From assembly GCA_964655775.1 (NCBI GenBank), contig CAZZNQ010000093.1, forward strand, positions 1 to 15,325: a DNA stretch of 15,325 nt, given 5' to 3'. Positions 7,982 through 15,117 of this stretch are shown here, piece after piece; position 1 is the stretch's first letter, and each line of letters begins with the position of its first letter. The translations under genes were made by a program, and so were the position numbers. This DNA is from CAZZNQ01 sp964655775. Lineage in GTDB: Bacteria > Planctomycetota > Brocadiia > SM23-32. The notes below the pieces were generated by a model. It searched no databases and was not told the DNA's origin. It saw nothing but the letters and a program-made list of their open reading frames with translations.

Positions 7982-10666
7982 ATGAAACTTGTCGTCGCGC
8001 TGACCGTGCTGCTGGGAATGCTTGCGAGTTCCGTTCACGCCGCCGATATGCAGTATGTCTGGTGGGAGGGGGAGGACGCCGTCGAGCACAACTTCGGAAA
8101 CCGTTCGTTCGCAGCGGCGGGCCTCGACAAACCGGAGGAGCTGTCCGGCGGTGACTGGCTCAGCAACGGCAGACGCCAGGAGGCGGAAGCACTGTTCGCA
8201 ACCTGGAAGATCGAGGTCCCCGAATCGGGCCGCTACCACTTCTATGCACGCAAGTTCTGGCACCACGGACCTTTCCGGTGGCGTTTCGACGACGGCGCGT
8301 GGGACGAACTGGTCAGGACGGGCCTGCTGGAGAGCGTGCCCCTGAAGCTGCACGTGACCGCTTCATGGGTCAGCCTGGGCGTGGTGGACGTGTCGGCGGG
8401 TGTGCATACGTTTGAGGTAACGCTGCTGAGCAAGAGGGGCGACAACGCCGTTGCCGCGTTCGACTGCTTCGCCCTCACGCGCGGCCCGTGGGTGCCCGCA
8501 GGCAAGAGGAAGCCGGGCGAGAAGTCGGGACGTGCCTTGCCCGGCTACTGGGCCTTTGAGCCGGACGCCGACACGTTCGGAGAATCCCCGATCGATCTGC
8601 GGCTCATGAACGATGCAGTGGCGGGTGACCGCGGCTTTCTGAAGCGACGCGGAGCCGACCTCGTGTTCGCGATGGACGACGAGCCCCAGCGCTTCTGGGG
8701 CGTCGTGACCGGCGCGAACTGCGTGGAGATGGATCACGCATCGGTCGACTACCTCGCCCGGCGCCTGGCCAAGTCCGGCGTGAACCTCGTGCGCGTCCAC
8801 AGCAAGGTCTTCGATGAGCAGGCATCCGATCCCGCCCGGATCGACCGCGACTACCTGGATAAGCTGCAGTACTTCGTTTACGCCATGAAACAACAGGGGA
8901 TCTACACGGCCCTGTCGATTTACTTCCCGCTCTGGTTCGATGTGAAGCCGGGATACGGCCTGCCCGGATACGAGAGGACCGACAACAAGAAGCCGTATAG
9001 CCTGCTGTTCTACCACCCCCGCATGCAGGAGATATACAGGTCGTGGGCGAGGGGGCTGATGACCACGCAAAACCCGTACACGGGGATGCCGTTGGCCGAT
9101 GACCCGGCCGTCGCTATCTACGAGATCATCAACGAGGACAACTTCTTCTGGTACAGTTTCAAGCCCGGCGACAACGTGCCTTACGAATGCCTTCAGGTAC
9201 TCGAGAAGGAATTCGGGGCCTGGGCTGCCGGCAGGTACGGATCGCTGGAGAAGGCGTTCCAGACGTGGCAGCACCCGGACGAGCGGGACGACGCGGCTTC
9301 CGGCAGGGCGGGCCTGATGGACGCGTGGAATCTGACCGCGGCCGGGCTGCGTGCCGTGCCGAGGGCACGACGTCGAGCCCAGGACCAGGCGCGCTTCCTC
9401 ACTGAGCGGCTGCGCGGCTTCTACGAGGCGATGCACGGCTGGCTGCGTTCGGAACTGGGCGTGCGCTGTCCCATTGTCGCCACGAACTGGAAGACCGCCG
9501 ATCCCGCCGTGCTGGGCCCCCTGGATATCTATGCCAACACGGCGTGCGAAGTCCTGGACCGCCACGCCTACTGGGGCCCGCCACATGAGACGGACCGCTT
9601 CTACATGCTCGCCCCCGGTGACCGCTACCGCGACGAGTGCGGCCTGCTGTCGCCGTGGAACCTGCCCGTGCGCGAGACCGAATACGCCGACCGCCCGCAG
9701 ATGGTATCGGAATACGGTTTCACGATGCCCAACCGGTTCCGCACCGACTCCGTTCCGCTGGCGGCGGCCTACGGCGCCCTGCAGGGCACGGACATCTACT
9801 GCTTCTTCGCGGTCGGCGGCCCCGGCTGGGACAAGATGCTGACGAAGTGGCCGTGCATGACGCCCGCCGTGCTCGGCCAGTTCCCGGCGGCCGCCCTCGC
9901 GTTCCGGCGTGGCTACGTGAAAGAGGCGCGACCCGTCGTCACGCAGACGCTCGATCTGGAGCAGCTTTTCCTGCTCAAGGGAACGGGCGAGGCCGGTTCC
10001 CAGAACCTGGACGCGCTGCGGGCGGCCGAGATGCGAGATGAGGCCCTCGAGGGCGGTTCGGCATCCGGGAGAACCGTGCAACTGATCCACTACGTTGGCC
10101 GCGTCCTGCGCCGATTCGGCTCGCCGGAGGGCGAGCCCATCGACGTGCCGGAGGGAGCAATCGACACGCAGTCGCGCGTCGTCCGCAGCTTCGACGGCGC
10201 GTTGCGCCTGGACCACGGTGCGGGCGTGCTGACGGTGAACGCACCCGAATGCCGGGCCGCGTCGGGCTTCCTCGGCAAGGCCGGGCGGATAGAACTGGGC
10301 GAGCTCGTCGTGGGGAGCGGAAACGACTACGGGTGCGTGATGCTGGTATCGCTCGACGGAGCGCCCATTAGTTCGTCGGGTCGAATGCTGCTGCAGGTGA
10401 TGACGGACGAGACCAACTACGGCTGGGAGACGAAGGCGTCGGGCGAGCTGGTCGAGATCGTAGACGTGGGTGCGCCGCCGATCAACGTGAGGAAGATCGC
10501 CGGCCGCGTCAGCATCCGCCGGCCCGACGCGAGCGCAATCGAGGTCACGCCTCTGGACCCGAACGGCTATCGGCTCGGAAGGGACATCGATCCAACTGTC
10601 CTGGATGGTTCGCTCGCCCTCAACCTGGAGCCCGATGTACTGTACTATTATCTTCACGTCCCATGA
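7982..10666 (+). CDS. secreted glycoside hydrolase-like protein (GH5/clan GH-A type) with N-terminal carbohydrate-binding-like domain
   Basis: This is probably an exported retaining glycosidase acting on plant or algal polysaccharide; the substrate cannot be read from sequence. I chose the ATG at 7982 (894 residues) because it follows GGAGG by 6 bases and starts a clear signal peptide (MKLVVALTVLLGMLASSVHA, cleavage near Ala20). The frame's earlier start at 7808 would run into the macroglobulin gene. Residues 24-165 form a beta-rich, CBM-like domain (WWEGEDAVEHNF; YHFYARKFW). Residues 180-245 resemble the lead-in of GH5-like enzymes from PVC bacteria (DLRLMNDAVAGDRGFL; RFWGVVTGANC). The barrel follows, with LAKSGVNLVRVHSKVFD. 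The likely acid/base is Glu385 in YEIINEDNFFWY, and the likely nucleophile is Glu577 in MVSEYGF. A C-terminal beta-sandwich-like region spans about 720-894. The downstream gene starts 85 bases later on the same strand with no terminator seen, so co-transcription is possible. The GH-A clan call is moderately sure; the exact family is not. Confidence 0.8.
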   Translation: MKLVVALTVLLGMLASSVHAADMQYVWWEGEDAVEHNFGNRSFAAAGLDKPEELSGGDWLSNGRRQEAEALFATWKIEVPESGRYHFYARKFWHHGPFRWRFDDGAWDELVRTGLLESVPLKLHVTASWVSLGVVDVSAGVHTFEVTLLSKRGDNAVAAFDCFALTRGPWVPAGKRKPGEKSGRALPGYWAFEPDADTFGESPIDLRLMNDAVAGDRGFLKRRGADLVFAMDDEPQRFWGVVTGANCVEMDHASVDYLARRLAKSGVNLVRVHSKVFDEQASDPARIDRDYLDKLQYFVYAMKQQGIYTALSIYFPLWFDVKPGYGLPGYERTDNKKPYSLLFYHPRMQEIYRSWARGLMTTQNPYTGMPLADDPAVAIYEIINEDNFFWYSFKPGDNVPYECLQVLEKEFGAWAAGRYGSLEKAFQTWQHPDERDDAASGRAGLMDAWNLTAAGLRAVPRARRRAQDQARFLTERLRGFYEAMHGWLRSELGVRCPIVATNWKTADPAVLGPLDIYANTACEVLDRHAYWGPPHETDRFYMLAPGDRYRDECGLLSPWNLPVRETEYADRPQMVSEYGFTMPNRFRTDSVPLAAAYGALQGTDIYCFFAVGGPGWDKMLTKWPCMTPAVLGQFPAAALAFRRGYVKEARPVVTQTLDLEQLFLLKGTGEAGSQNLDALRAAEMRDEALEGGSASGRTVQLIHYVGRVLRRFGSPEGEPIDVPEGAIDTQSRVVRSFDGALRLDHGAGVLTVNAPECRAASGFLGKAGRIELGELVVGSGNDYGCVMLVSLDGAPISSSGRMLLQVMTDETNYGWETKASGELVEIVDVGAPPINVRKIAGRVSIRRPDASAIEVTPLDPNGYRLGRDIDPTVLDGSLALNLEPDVLYYYLHVP

Positions 10667-10751
10667 GGTACCCCGGGCGTTGCATCCGCCTTCTCCGTCC
10701 GTTCACCACCAACGGCGACCGACGGGATCCCTGTAGCCTCGTAGAGAACCG

Positions 10752-13580
10752 ATGACGAAACTCAACCTGAAGGTCATAGCGTGCGGCGTATTCCGCGAGG
10801 AACTCGCGCACGTCATCGCGAACAGCCCCTCGTCCGTCAATCTGCAAACAATGGACGCCGGCCTGCACGCGGTGCCCGATAAGCTGCGCCTGCAGGTTCA
10901 GGACGCCATAGACGGGACGTCCCGCAACGGCGGTTACGACGCCGTATGCCTGGCCTACGGCCTGTGCGGCAGGGGGACCGTCGGTCTGGTCGCTCGGGAC
11001 GTGCCCGTTGTCATCCCGCGTGTGCACGATTGCATCGCCCTGTTTCTGGGGAGCCAGCGGGCCTACAGGGAGCAGTTCGCCCGCTATCCGGGGACGTTCT
11101 ATTTCACTACCGGCTGGTACCGCTACAAGGCTCATCCGGAGGACCGACGCATGTCGACCGCCGGATGCTCAACGCCCCGGGAGCACCCGCACTTTGAGGA
11201 GTTCCGCGAGCAGTTCGGCGCGGAGAACGCCGCCTACATAGTGAACTTCCTGGAGAGCTGGCGGCGCAACTACCAGCGGGTGGTCCTGATCGATCACGGC
11301 TTCGTGACGCCCGAACACGAGGAGGCGACAAAGGCGCTAGCGCGCGCCGCCGGCTGGCGCTACGAGAAACTGCCGGGCGGGGTGACGCTGCTGGAGGATC
11401 TTCTCTCGGGTGAGTGGGACGAGGAGGTGTTCCTGGTGGTCCCGCCCGGCCATCGCGTGACTGCCAGCAGCGACGAGAAGATGATACATGCGGTGCCCGA
11501 AACGGACATCGAATTGGTCCCGGCCTCCGTGCCCCAACGCAGATCCGTGGTGTACGGTGACGGGCCCGGTGACGCCTCGGACCGGGGTGTCAGTCTGGGC
11601 ATCGACGCGGGAGGCACCTACACGGACGCGGTCCTGTTCGACCTGGCGCGCCGCACCGTTCTGAGCAAGGCCAAGGCCATCACCACGCACGATGACCTCA
11701 CGCGCGGCATCATGGAGACTCTGGACAGCCTGGATGCATCCCTGTTCGCCGCGATCAGCCGCGTTTGCCTCAGCACCACGCTGGCGACTAACTCCGTTGT
11801 GGAGGGACGCGGGCAGCGGGTCGGGCTGCTGCTGATGCCGTACCACGCCAAGTCGGCGGAGCGGGTCAAGACGCCGCTGCTGGCCTGTCTGCAGGGCCGC
11901 ATGAACATACACGGTGAGGAAGAGCGCTCGATCTCACCCGAGGAGGTCGTCCGGGCCGCGGTCTCGATGGTTGAGGGCGGCGCCAGGGCGTTCGCCGTCA
12001 GTGGATACGCGTCGGTCCGCAATCCCGCGCACGAACTCGCCGTGCGCCGTATCGTGCTTGATAGGTTCGACCTGCCCGTTGTCTGCGGCCACGAGCTGTC
12101 GGCACGGCTGGGTTTTGTCGCCCGGGCTCATACGGCCGTGCTCAACGCCCGGCTGCTCCCGTTGGTGGCGGAGCTGTTCGACTCCGTGGAATCCGCGCTT
12201 GAAGCCCGCGGCATCGGCGCGCCGGTTTTCATCGTGCGGGGCGACGGCTCGGTGGTGCGCGACGCAGTGGCACGCGCGCGGGCGGTGGAGACAGTGCTGA
12301 GCGGACCCGCCGCAAGCGCGGTCGGCGGGCTGTTCCTCACGGGATCGAGGGACGCCCTTGTCGTCGACATGGGCGGGACAACCACGGACCTCGCCTTGCT
12401 GGAGGATGGCAGGCTCCACCTGAGCGAGACCGGCGCGAGGGTGGGCCAGTGGCGCACCAGCGTGGCCGCCGCGGACATCCACACCCACGGATTGGGCGGA
12501 GACAGCATCGTCCGCCCACAAGGGGAGGGCTGCGTCAGCGTCGGACCGCAGCGCGTGATCCCTTTGAGCTACGCGGCGACGCGCCGGCCCGAGGTGACCG
12601 CTGAACTGGCCTCTCTTCAGGTCCGGCAAGACACGCGCGGCGATCTGGCCCCTGAGCTATGTGACCTGTTCGTGCTGGTGAAGAGGGCCGACCCGAGTCG
12701 CACGAGCGAACAGGAGAGGCGCATACTCGATGCGCTCTCCGAGAGGCCGCGGTCCGGGCTGGAGTTGAGCGCCCTGTGCGACTGTATCTCGCCGCGATTC
12801 CTCCGAACCCAGCGGCTGGAGGCGGAGGGGTTCATACGTCGTTGCGGGCCGACACCCACCGACGCGCTGCACGTGCTGGGGCGTTACACGGAGTTCGACC
12901 GCGACGCGGCCACCGCAGGGATCCGGCTCGCGGCCAGATTCGCGGGGATGGGTGTTGAACCGTTCGCCGAGGCGGTCTGCGCGGAGGTGGAGCGGGAGCT
13001 GGCCCGGGCCGTGATGCGACGCGAGTTGTCCGCGCTGGACGGCGATCTGGCCGACGATGAGTCCACGTGGCGCTGCATGGAACTCGCCATTGCGCAATGT
13101 GAGCAACCGGGCGGCTTTGCCCTGTCTTGGGGACAGAAACGTCCGCTGATAGGAGTGGGGGCTCCGGCTGGCGCCTACCTTCCGGGAGCTGCACACCTGC
13201 TGAATGCGAGTGCGCTGATCCCGCGGCACGCCGAAGTGGCCAACGCCGTCGGGGCCGCCACTAGCGAGGTCGTGGTGTCCGGCAGCGTGTTTATCCGGCC
13301 TGATCCGGTTGGCGATTACGTTGTGCATGCGCCGGACCGCCGCTGGCGGGAAAGCGCCCTTGCGGAGGCGGAGGAGGTGGCCCGCCGACACCTGGTCGAG
13401 CACATCCGGCGCCGAGCAAGGCGCTACGGAACGGACGAAGACCGGGTGGCCGTTGACGTCTACTACCGGACGGCGCGGGCGAAGGACGGCAGCGACAAGC
13501 TGATAGAGGTTCAGGTCTCCGGCTACCTGGCGGGAACGCCCGCCGTGGTGTCTGCAGCGGACACCGGGGCCGGAGAATAG
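10752..13580 (+). CDS. DUF1638 domain fused to hydantoinase/oxoprolinase (HyuA-like) ASKHA-fold ATPase
   Basis: This is a cytoplasmic two-part protein of 942 residues with no signal peptide. Residues 1-245 match DUF1638 as I know it: VIACGVFREEL (Cys11), LAYGLCGRG (Cys72), IPRVHDCIALFLGS (His92, Cys94), YFTTGWYR, and the terminal GEWDEEVFLVVPPG. Residues 281-600 match the HyuA/oxoprolinase ATPase, with phosphate loops GIDAGGTYTD (Asp285) and VVDMGGTTTD (Asp539) and the family-type HGLGGDS near 582. About 652-705 look like a winged-helix insert (RRILDALSERPRSGLELSAL). Residues 725-942 form a further conserved-looking C-terminal region. HyuA proteins couple ATP hydrolysis to opening of cyclic amides such as 5-oxoproline or hydantoins and usually need HyuB, which is absent here. 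From memory, DUF1638 genes often lie near corrinoid-dependent methyltransferases in anaerobes; none is visible here. The ribosome-binding site is weak (AGAGA). Substrate and role are unknown. Confidence 0.87.
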   Translation: MTKLNLKVIACGVFREELAHVIANSPSSVNLQTMDAGLHAVPDKLRLQVQDAIDGTSRNGGYDAVCLAYGLCGRGTVGLVARDVPVVIPRVHDCIALFLGSQRAYREQFARYPGTFYFTTGWYRYKAHPEDRRMSTAGCSTPREHPHFEEFREQFGAENAAYIVNFLESWRRNYQRVVLIDHGFVTPEHEEATKALARAAGWRYEKLPGGVTLLEDLLSGEWDEEVFLVVPPGHRVTASSDEKMIHAVPETDIELVPASVPQRRSVVYGDGPGDASDRGVSLGIDAGGTYTDAVLFDLARRTVLSKAKAITTHDDLTRGIMETLDSLDASLFAAISRVCLSTTLATNSVVEGRGQRVGLLLMPYHAKSAERVKTPLLACLQGRMNIHGEEERSISPEEVVRAAVSMVEGGARAFAVSGYASVRNPAHELAVRRIVLDRFDLPVVCGHELSARLGFVARAHTAVLNARLLPLVAELFDSVESALEARGIGAPVFIVRGDGSVVRDAVARARAVETVLSGPAASAVGGLFLTGSRDALVVDMGGTTTDLALLEDGRLHLSETGARVGQWRTSVAAADIHTHGLGGDSIVRPQGEGCVSVGPQRVIPLSYAATRRPEVTAELASLQVRQDTRGDLAPELCDLFVLVKRADPSRTSEQERRILDALSERPRSGLELSALCDCISPRFLRTQRLEAEGFIRRCGPTPTDALHVLGRYTEFDRDAATAGIRLAARFAGMGVEPFAEAVCAEVERELARAVMRRELSALDGDLADDESTWRCMELAIAQCEQPGGFALSWGQKRPLIGVGAPAGAYLPGAAHLLNASALIPRHAEVANAVGAATSEVVVSGSVFIRPDPVGDYVVHAPDRRWRESALAEAEEVARRHLVEHIRRRARRYGTDEDRVAVDVYYRTARAKDGSDKLIEVQVSGYLAGTPAVVSAADTGAGE

Positions 13581-13638
13581 GTGGCCGGGGTCGACACAAT
13601 GTATCCCCGACGGTTACGGCGTGTGCTGGTGGCAGCAT

Positions 13639-13666
13639 TTGACTCGGGAGGGGGGGCAGGTATAAT
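13639..13666 (+). promoter_or_regulatory. sigma-70-type promoter of tRNA-Glu
   Basis: TTGACT (13639-13644) and a perfect TATAAT (13661-13666) are separated by 16 bp. The predicted start is near 13673, about 28 bases before the tRNA. The spacer is unusual: it contains GGG followed by a run of seven G (13650-13656) and a further GG. No gene reads in from the left apart from the hydantoinase-like gene that ended at 13580. Confidence 0.85.
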
Positions 13667-13700
13667 GAATCAGGACTCGATCGAGCCCGTATCCACCGAT

Positions 13701-13776
13701 GGCCCCATCGTCCAGTGGCCTAGGACACCGGACTTTCGATCCGGCAACCGGGGTTCGACTCCCCGTGGGGTCACCA
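13701..13776 (+). tRNA. tRNA-Glu, anticodon UUC
   Basis: A full cloverleaf of 76 bases includes an encoded CCA end. The acceptor stem GGCCCCA pairs with TGGGGTC (one G-U). The D stem is GTCC/GGAC and the anticodon stem is CCGGA/TCCGG around loop CTTTCGA. The anticodon TTC is at 13735-13737. The T arm is CGGGG-TTCGACT-CCCCG. The start and the D-loop GTGGCCTAGGACACC are typical of bacterial tRNA-Glu. It is a single-tRNA transcription unit with its own promoter and terminator. Besides translation, Glu-tRNA(Glu) is the precursor for tetrapyrrole synthesis in most bacteria. Confidence 0.98.
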
Positions 13777-13780
13777 AGCA

Positions 13781-13820
13781 AAAAGGGCCTGCGGCGCATG
13801 CGCCGCAGGCCCTTTTCTTC
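13781..13820 (+). terminator. rho-independent terminator of tRNA-Glu, perfect palindrome
   Basis: Positions 13781-13816 form a perfect 36-base inverted repeat: AAAA, a GC-rich arm beginning GGGCCTGCGGCG, a CATG centre and the mirror arm, followed by TTTTCTTC. The hairpin begins four bases after the tRNA CCA end. Because both A and T tracts flank the stem, it could terminate transcription in both directions. Confidence 0.93.
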
Positions 13821-14020
13821 CTCTACGCGGGAGTCTCTGGCGATCCATTCGCTCGCGGGGCATGTCATAGTGGCAGATAGCGCTCGCCAAACCGGGCAGG
13901 CTGAGATGACGCTCCAAAGCGGATGCCGGGCATCCTCAGGGCCTATCGCCGCCCCTCTCTGTCATGGTCTGCGCCATTATGGCACCATTTCGGGGCCGCC
14001 TCTGAGAGGCGCCAGAAGGC
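13821..14020. other. intergenic region without a recognisable gene
   Basis: I see no credible coding sequence here. Three short perfect inverted repeats occur: GGATGC/GCATCC at 13921-13935, GCCAT/ATGGC at 13973-13983 and GCCTCT/AGAGGC at 13998-14010. None has a T tract. They may simply be small hairpins in a non-coding spacer. Confidence 0.5.
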
Positions 14021-14055
14021 AAAGGGAAAGGGCGTGCCCGCGTCCGAGCACGCCC
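14021..14055 (-). terminator. terminator of the dksA-like gene
   Basis: On the minus strand, downstream of the stop codon at 14093, GGGCGTGC (complement of 14048-14055) pairs perfectly with GCACGCCC (complement of 14030-14037) around a 10-base loop. It is followed by TTTCCCTTT (complement of 14021-14029). The T tract is interrupted, so efficiency may be moderate, but the position is right for ending this gene. Confidence 0.75.
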
Positions 14056-14092
14056 CTTCGGTGCAGCATCCGATCCGCATGCCGGCCGCGGA

Positions 14093-14593
14093 TCAGTAGA
14101 CCTGGGATTGCTCCACGTCGCGAAAGGCGTCGTCCAGCGATTCGTCAAAGCCGTCGGTGTCGCGATCGGTCAGGTCGACGGTCATCCCGTATCCGCCTCG
14201 CACCGAGATGTCGCCCGACTCGGGCACATAGCCCTGCCTTTCCTGGATCTCCTTACAGGTGATGCACAGCGAAGCGAACGGGCGCACCCTCAACCTGCGG
14301 GCAGATATAGAGTTATGACAACCTTCGCATACTCCGTAAGTGCCTTCGTCCAACTTCTGGAGAGCCCGTTCGATTTCCCGAATGGTCTCCGAGCCGGTCT
14401 CGGCGGACATGGCCGCCATGTAGTCCATCTCCCCATCCGATGCCATGTCCAGCAACTCGGTGGGATCCTCAAGACTGGTATTCTGCACGTTTCCGAGTTT
14501 CTGCTGCATGCTGTCGTTAATGCGAGACGCCAGGGCTCGCAGCTGCTTCTCGATCGCTTCCTTGCGTTCTTGCTTCATCTTTTTCGTTTTCAT
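14093..14593 (-). CDS. dksA: DksA/TraR-family zinc-finger regulator with acidic C-terminal tail
   Basis: Family members bind in the secondary channel of RNA polymerase and, with ppGpp in DksA proper, repress rRNA promoters and activate amino acid genes. The protein is 166 residues from the ATG at 14593, chosen because GGAGG sits 8 bases upstream; starts at 14608 and 14644 lack such a site. A Lys-rich start (MKTKKMKQERKEA) leads into a helical coiled-coil region of about residues 5-85. Its tip reads DPTELLDMASD: Glu46, Asp49 and Ala51 align with the DxxDxA tip of E. coli DksA, with Glu for the first Asp. The four-Cys zinc finger is intact: Cys89/Cys92 and Cys110/Cys113, with RRLRVRPFASLC between. 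Residues 121-166 form an Asp/Glu-rich tail not found in E. coli DksA (151 residues). It is transcribed away from the rRNA promoter region that starts about 220 bp to its right. DksA versus a shorter TraR/YteA-like paralogue cannot be settled. Confidence 0.9.
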   Translation of the reverse strand: MKTKKMKQERKEAIEKQLRALASRINDSMQQKLGNVQNTSLEDPTELLDMASDGEMDYMAAMSAETGSETIREIERALQKLDEGTYGVCEGCHNSISARRLRVRPFASLCITCKEIQERQGYVPESGDISVRGGYGMTVDLTDRDTDGFDESLDDAFRDVEQSQVY

Positions 14594-14601
14594 CTCTGTG
14601 T

Positions 14602-14606
14602 CCTCC
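14602..14606 (-). promoter_or_regulatory. ribosome-binding site of the dksA-like gene
   Basis: GGAGG on the minus strand lies 8 bases before the ATG at 14593. It decides the start, excluding the upstream in-frame ATGs at 14608 and 14644, which would make this site coding. Confidence 0.85.
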
Positions 14607-14810
14607 ATCCCAAACCACCCGTAACTGCCCCTTAGCTCATGCAAACGTCATTCCAAGCCAAGGAGCCTGCCCGCCGGAGTGCACAGAGGGGCTGGATCCT
14701 GCCGCCGGCGAGTTCTTTTGCCCGAGACCTTAGTGCTAGTAGGGATGCCCTTAGTTCACCGGATTCTGAATGAGTCGGTGGAGCACGGAGAGAAAAAACT
14801 TAGCGTTGCC
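14607..14810. other. divergent intergenic region between the dksA-like gene and the rRNA promoters; four CTTAG motifs
   Basis: No gene is supported here. I could not find a convincing leftward promoter for the dksA-like gene, though one must lie here. CTTAG occurs four times (14631-14635, 14729-14733, 14750-14754, 14799-14803), twice as CCCTTAG. A short A-rich tract (14791-14798) sits just upstream of the first rRNA promoter and could act as an UP element. Confidence 0.4.
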
Positions 14811-14839
14811 TTGACACAAGGGAAGCGGCGGAGTAACAT
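14811..14839 (+). promoter_or_regulatory. rRNA promoter P1
   Basis: A perfect -35 TTGACA (14811-14816) and -10 TAACAT (14834-14839) are separated by 17 bp. An A-rich stretch lies about 12 bp upstream of the -35. The predicted start is near 14846. The transcript would meet a terminator-like hairpin almost at once (14849-14886). Confidence 0.8.
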
Positions 14840-14848
14840 GTGTGGACG

Positions 14849-14886
14849 ATGAGTCACCGGTAGCAGTGACGCGGTGGCTCATTTTT
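14849..14886 (+). terminator. terminator-like hairpin directly after rRNA promoter P1 (attenuator or end of a very short RNA)
   Basis: ATGAGTCACCG (14849-14859) pairs over 11 bp, with one G-U, to CGGTGGCTCAT (14872-14882). The loop is 12 bases and five T run through 14882-14886. This is a standard rho-independent terminator shape for rightward transcription only. It would end the P1 transcript at roughly 40 nucleotides. GTCAC (14853-14857) can instead pair with GTGAC (14866-14870), which would break the terminator stem; that alternative is shorter. Confidence 0.75.
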
Positions 14887-14963
14887 CTGTGCGACCGACG
14901 TGGAAGCGGCCGGACGAGTGGCGCGGCGGCTGAGAAGCGAAAACGCGAAAATCGTCGCGGGAT

Positions 14964-14992
14964 TTGACAGGCAGGCTTCGGGTTGGTAACAT
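14964..14992 (+). promoter_or_regulatory. rRNA promoter P2
   Basis: TTGACA (14964-14969) and TAACAT (14987-14992) are separated by 17 bp, the same two hexamers and spacing as P1, 153 bp downstream of it. The predicted start is near 14999. Beyond the hexamers the two promoters are not obviously similar, so they do not look like a recent duplication. Confidence 0.82.
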
Positions 14993-15068
14993 AGTAAGAC
15001 TGGACCGGGGGATCGGTAGGGTCGCGGGGCGACGAAGCATTTTCCTGACGGGAGAATGGTCGCTTCTG

Positions 15069-15097
15069 TTGACGGGCCTAGCACCGGTCGGTATAAT
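15069..15097 (+). promoter_or_regulatory. rRNA promoter P3
   Basis: TTGACG (15069-15074) and a perfect TATAAT (15092-15097) are separated by 17 bp. The predicted start is near 15104, about 14 bases before boxA and 160 bases before the 16S 5' end. It is the promoter nearest the rRNA and may be the main one. Confidence 0.85.
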
Positions 15098-15117
15098 AGA
15101 CGTAATATGGATGAGTA

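Noticed and set aside
8363..10657. 764-codon open frame on the minus strand opposite the glycoside hydrolase gene
   Set aside because: It is a shadow frame produced by GC-rich codon bias of the plus-strand gene. The plus product has a signal peptide, catalytic motifs and a ribosome-binding site, while the minus product shows no recognisable domain.
13699..14262. 187-codon plus-strand frame across the tRNA and beyond
   Set aside because: It runs through tRNA-Glu, its terminator and the 3' end of the dksA-like gene. Its composition (Arg/Pro/Ser-rich) is typical of a chance frame.
15021..15047. GTCGC/GCGAC hairpin followed by TTTT between promoters P2 and P3, considered as a second terminator
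   Set aside because: The stem is only 5 bp and the T run starts several bases after it, so it does not fit a rho-independent terminator.
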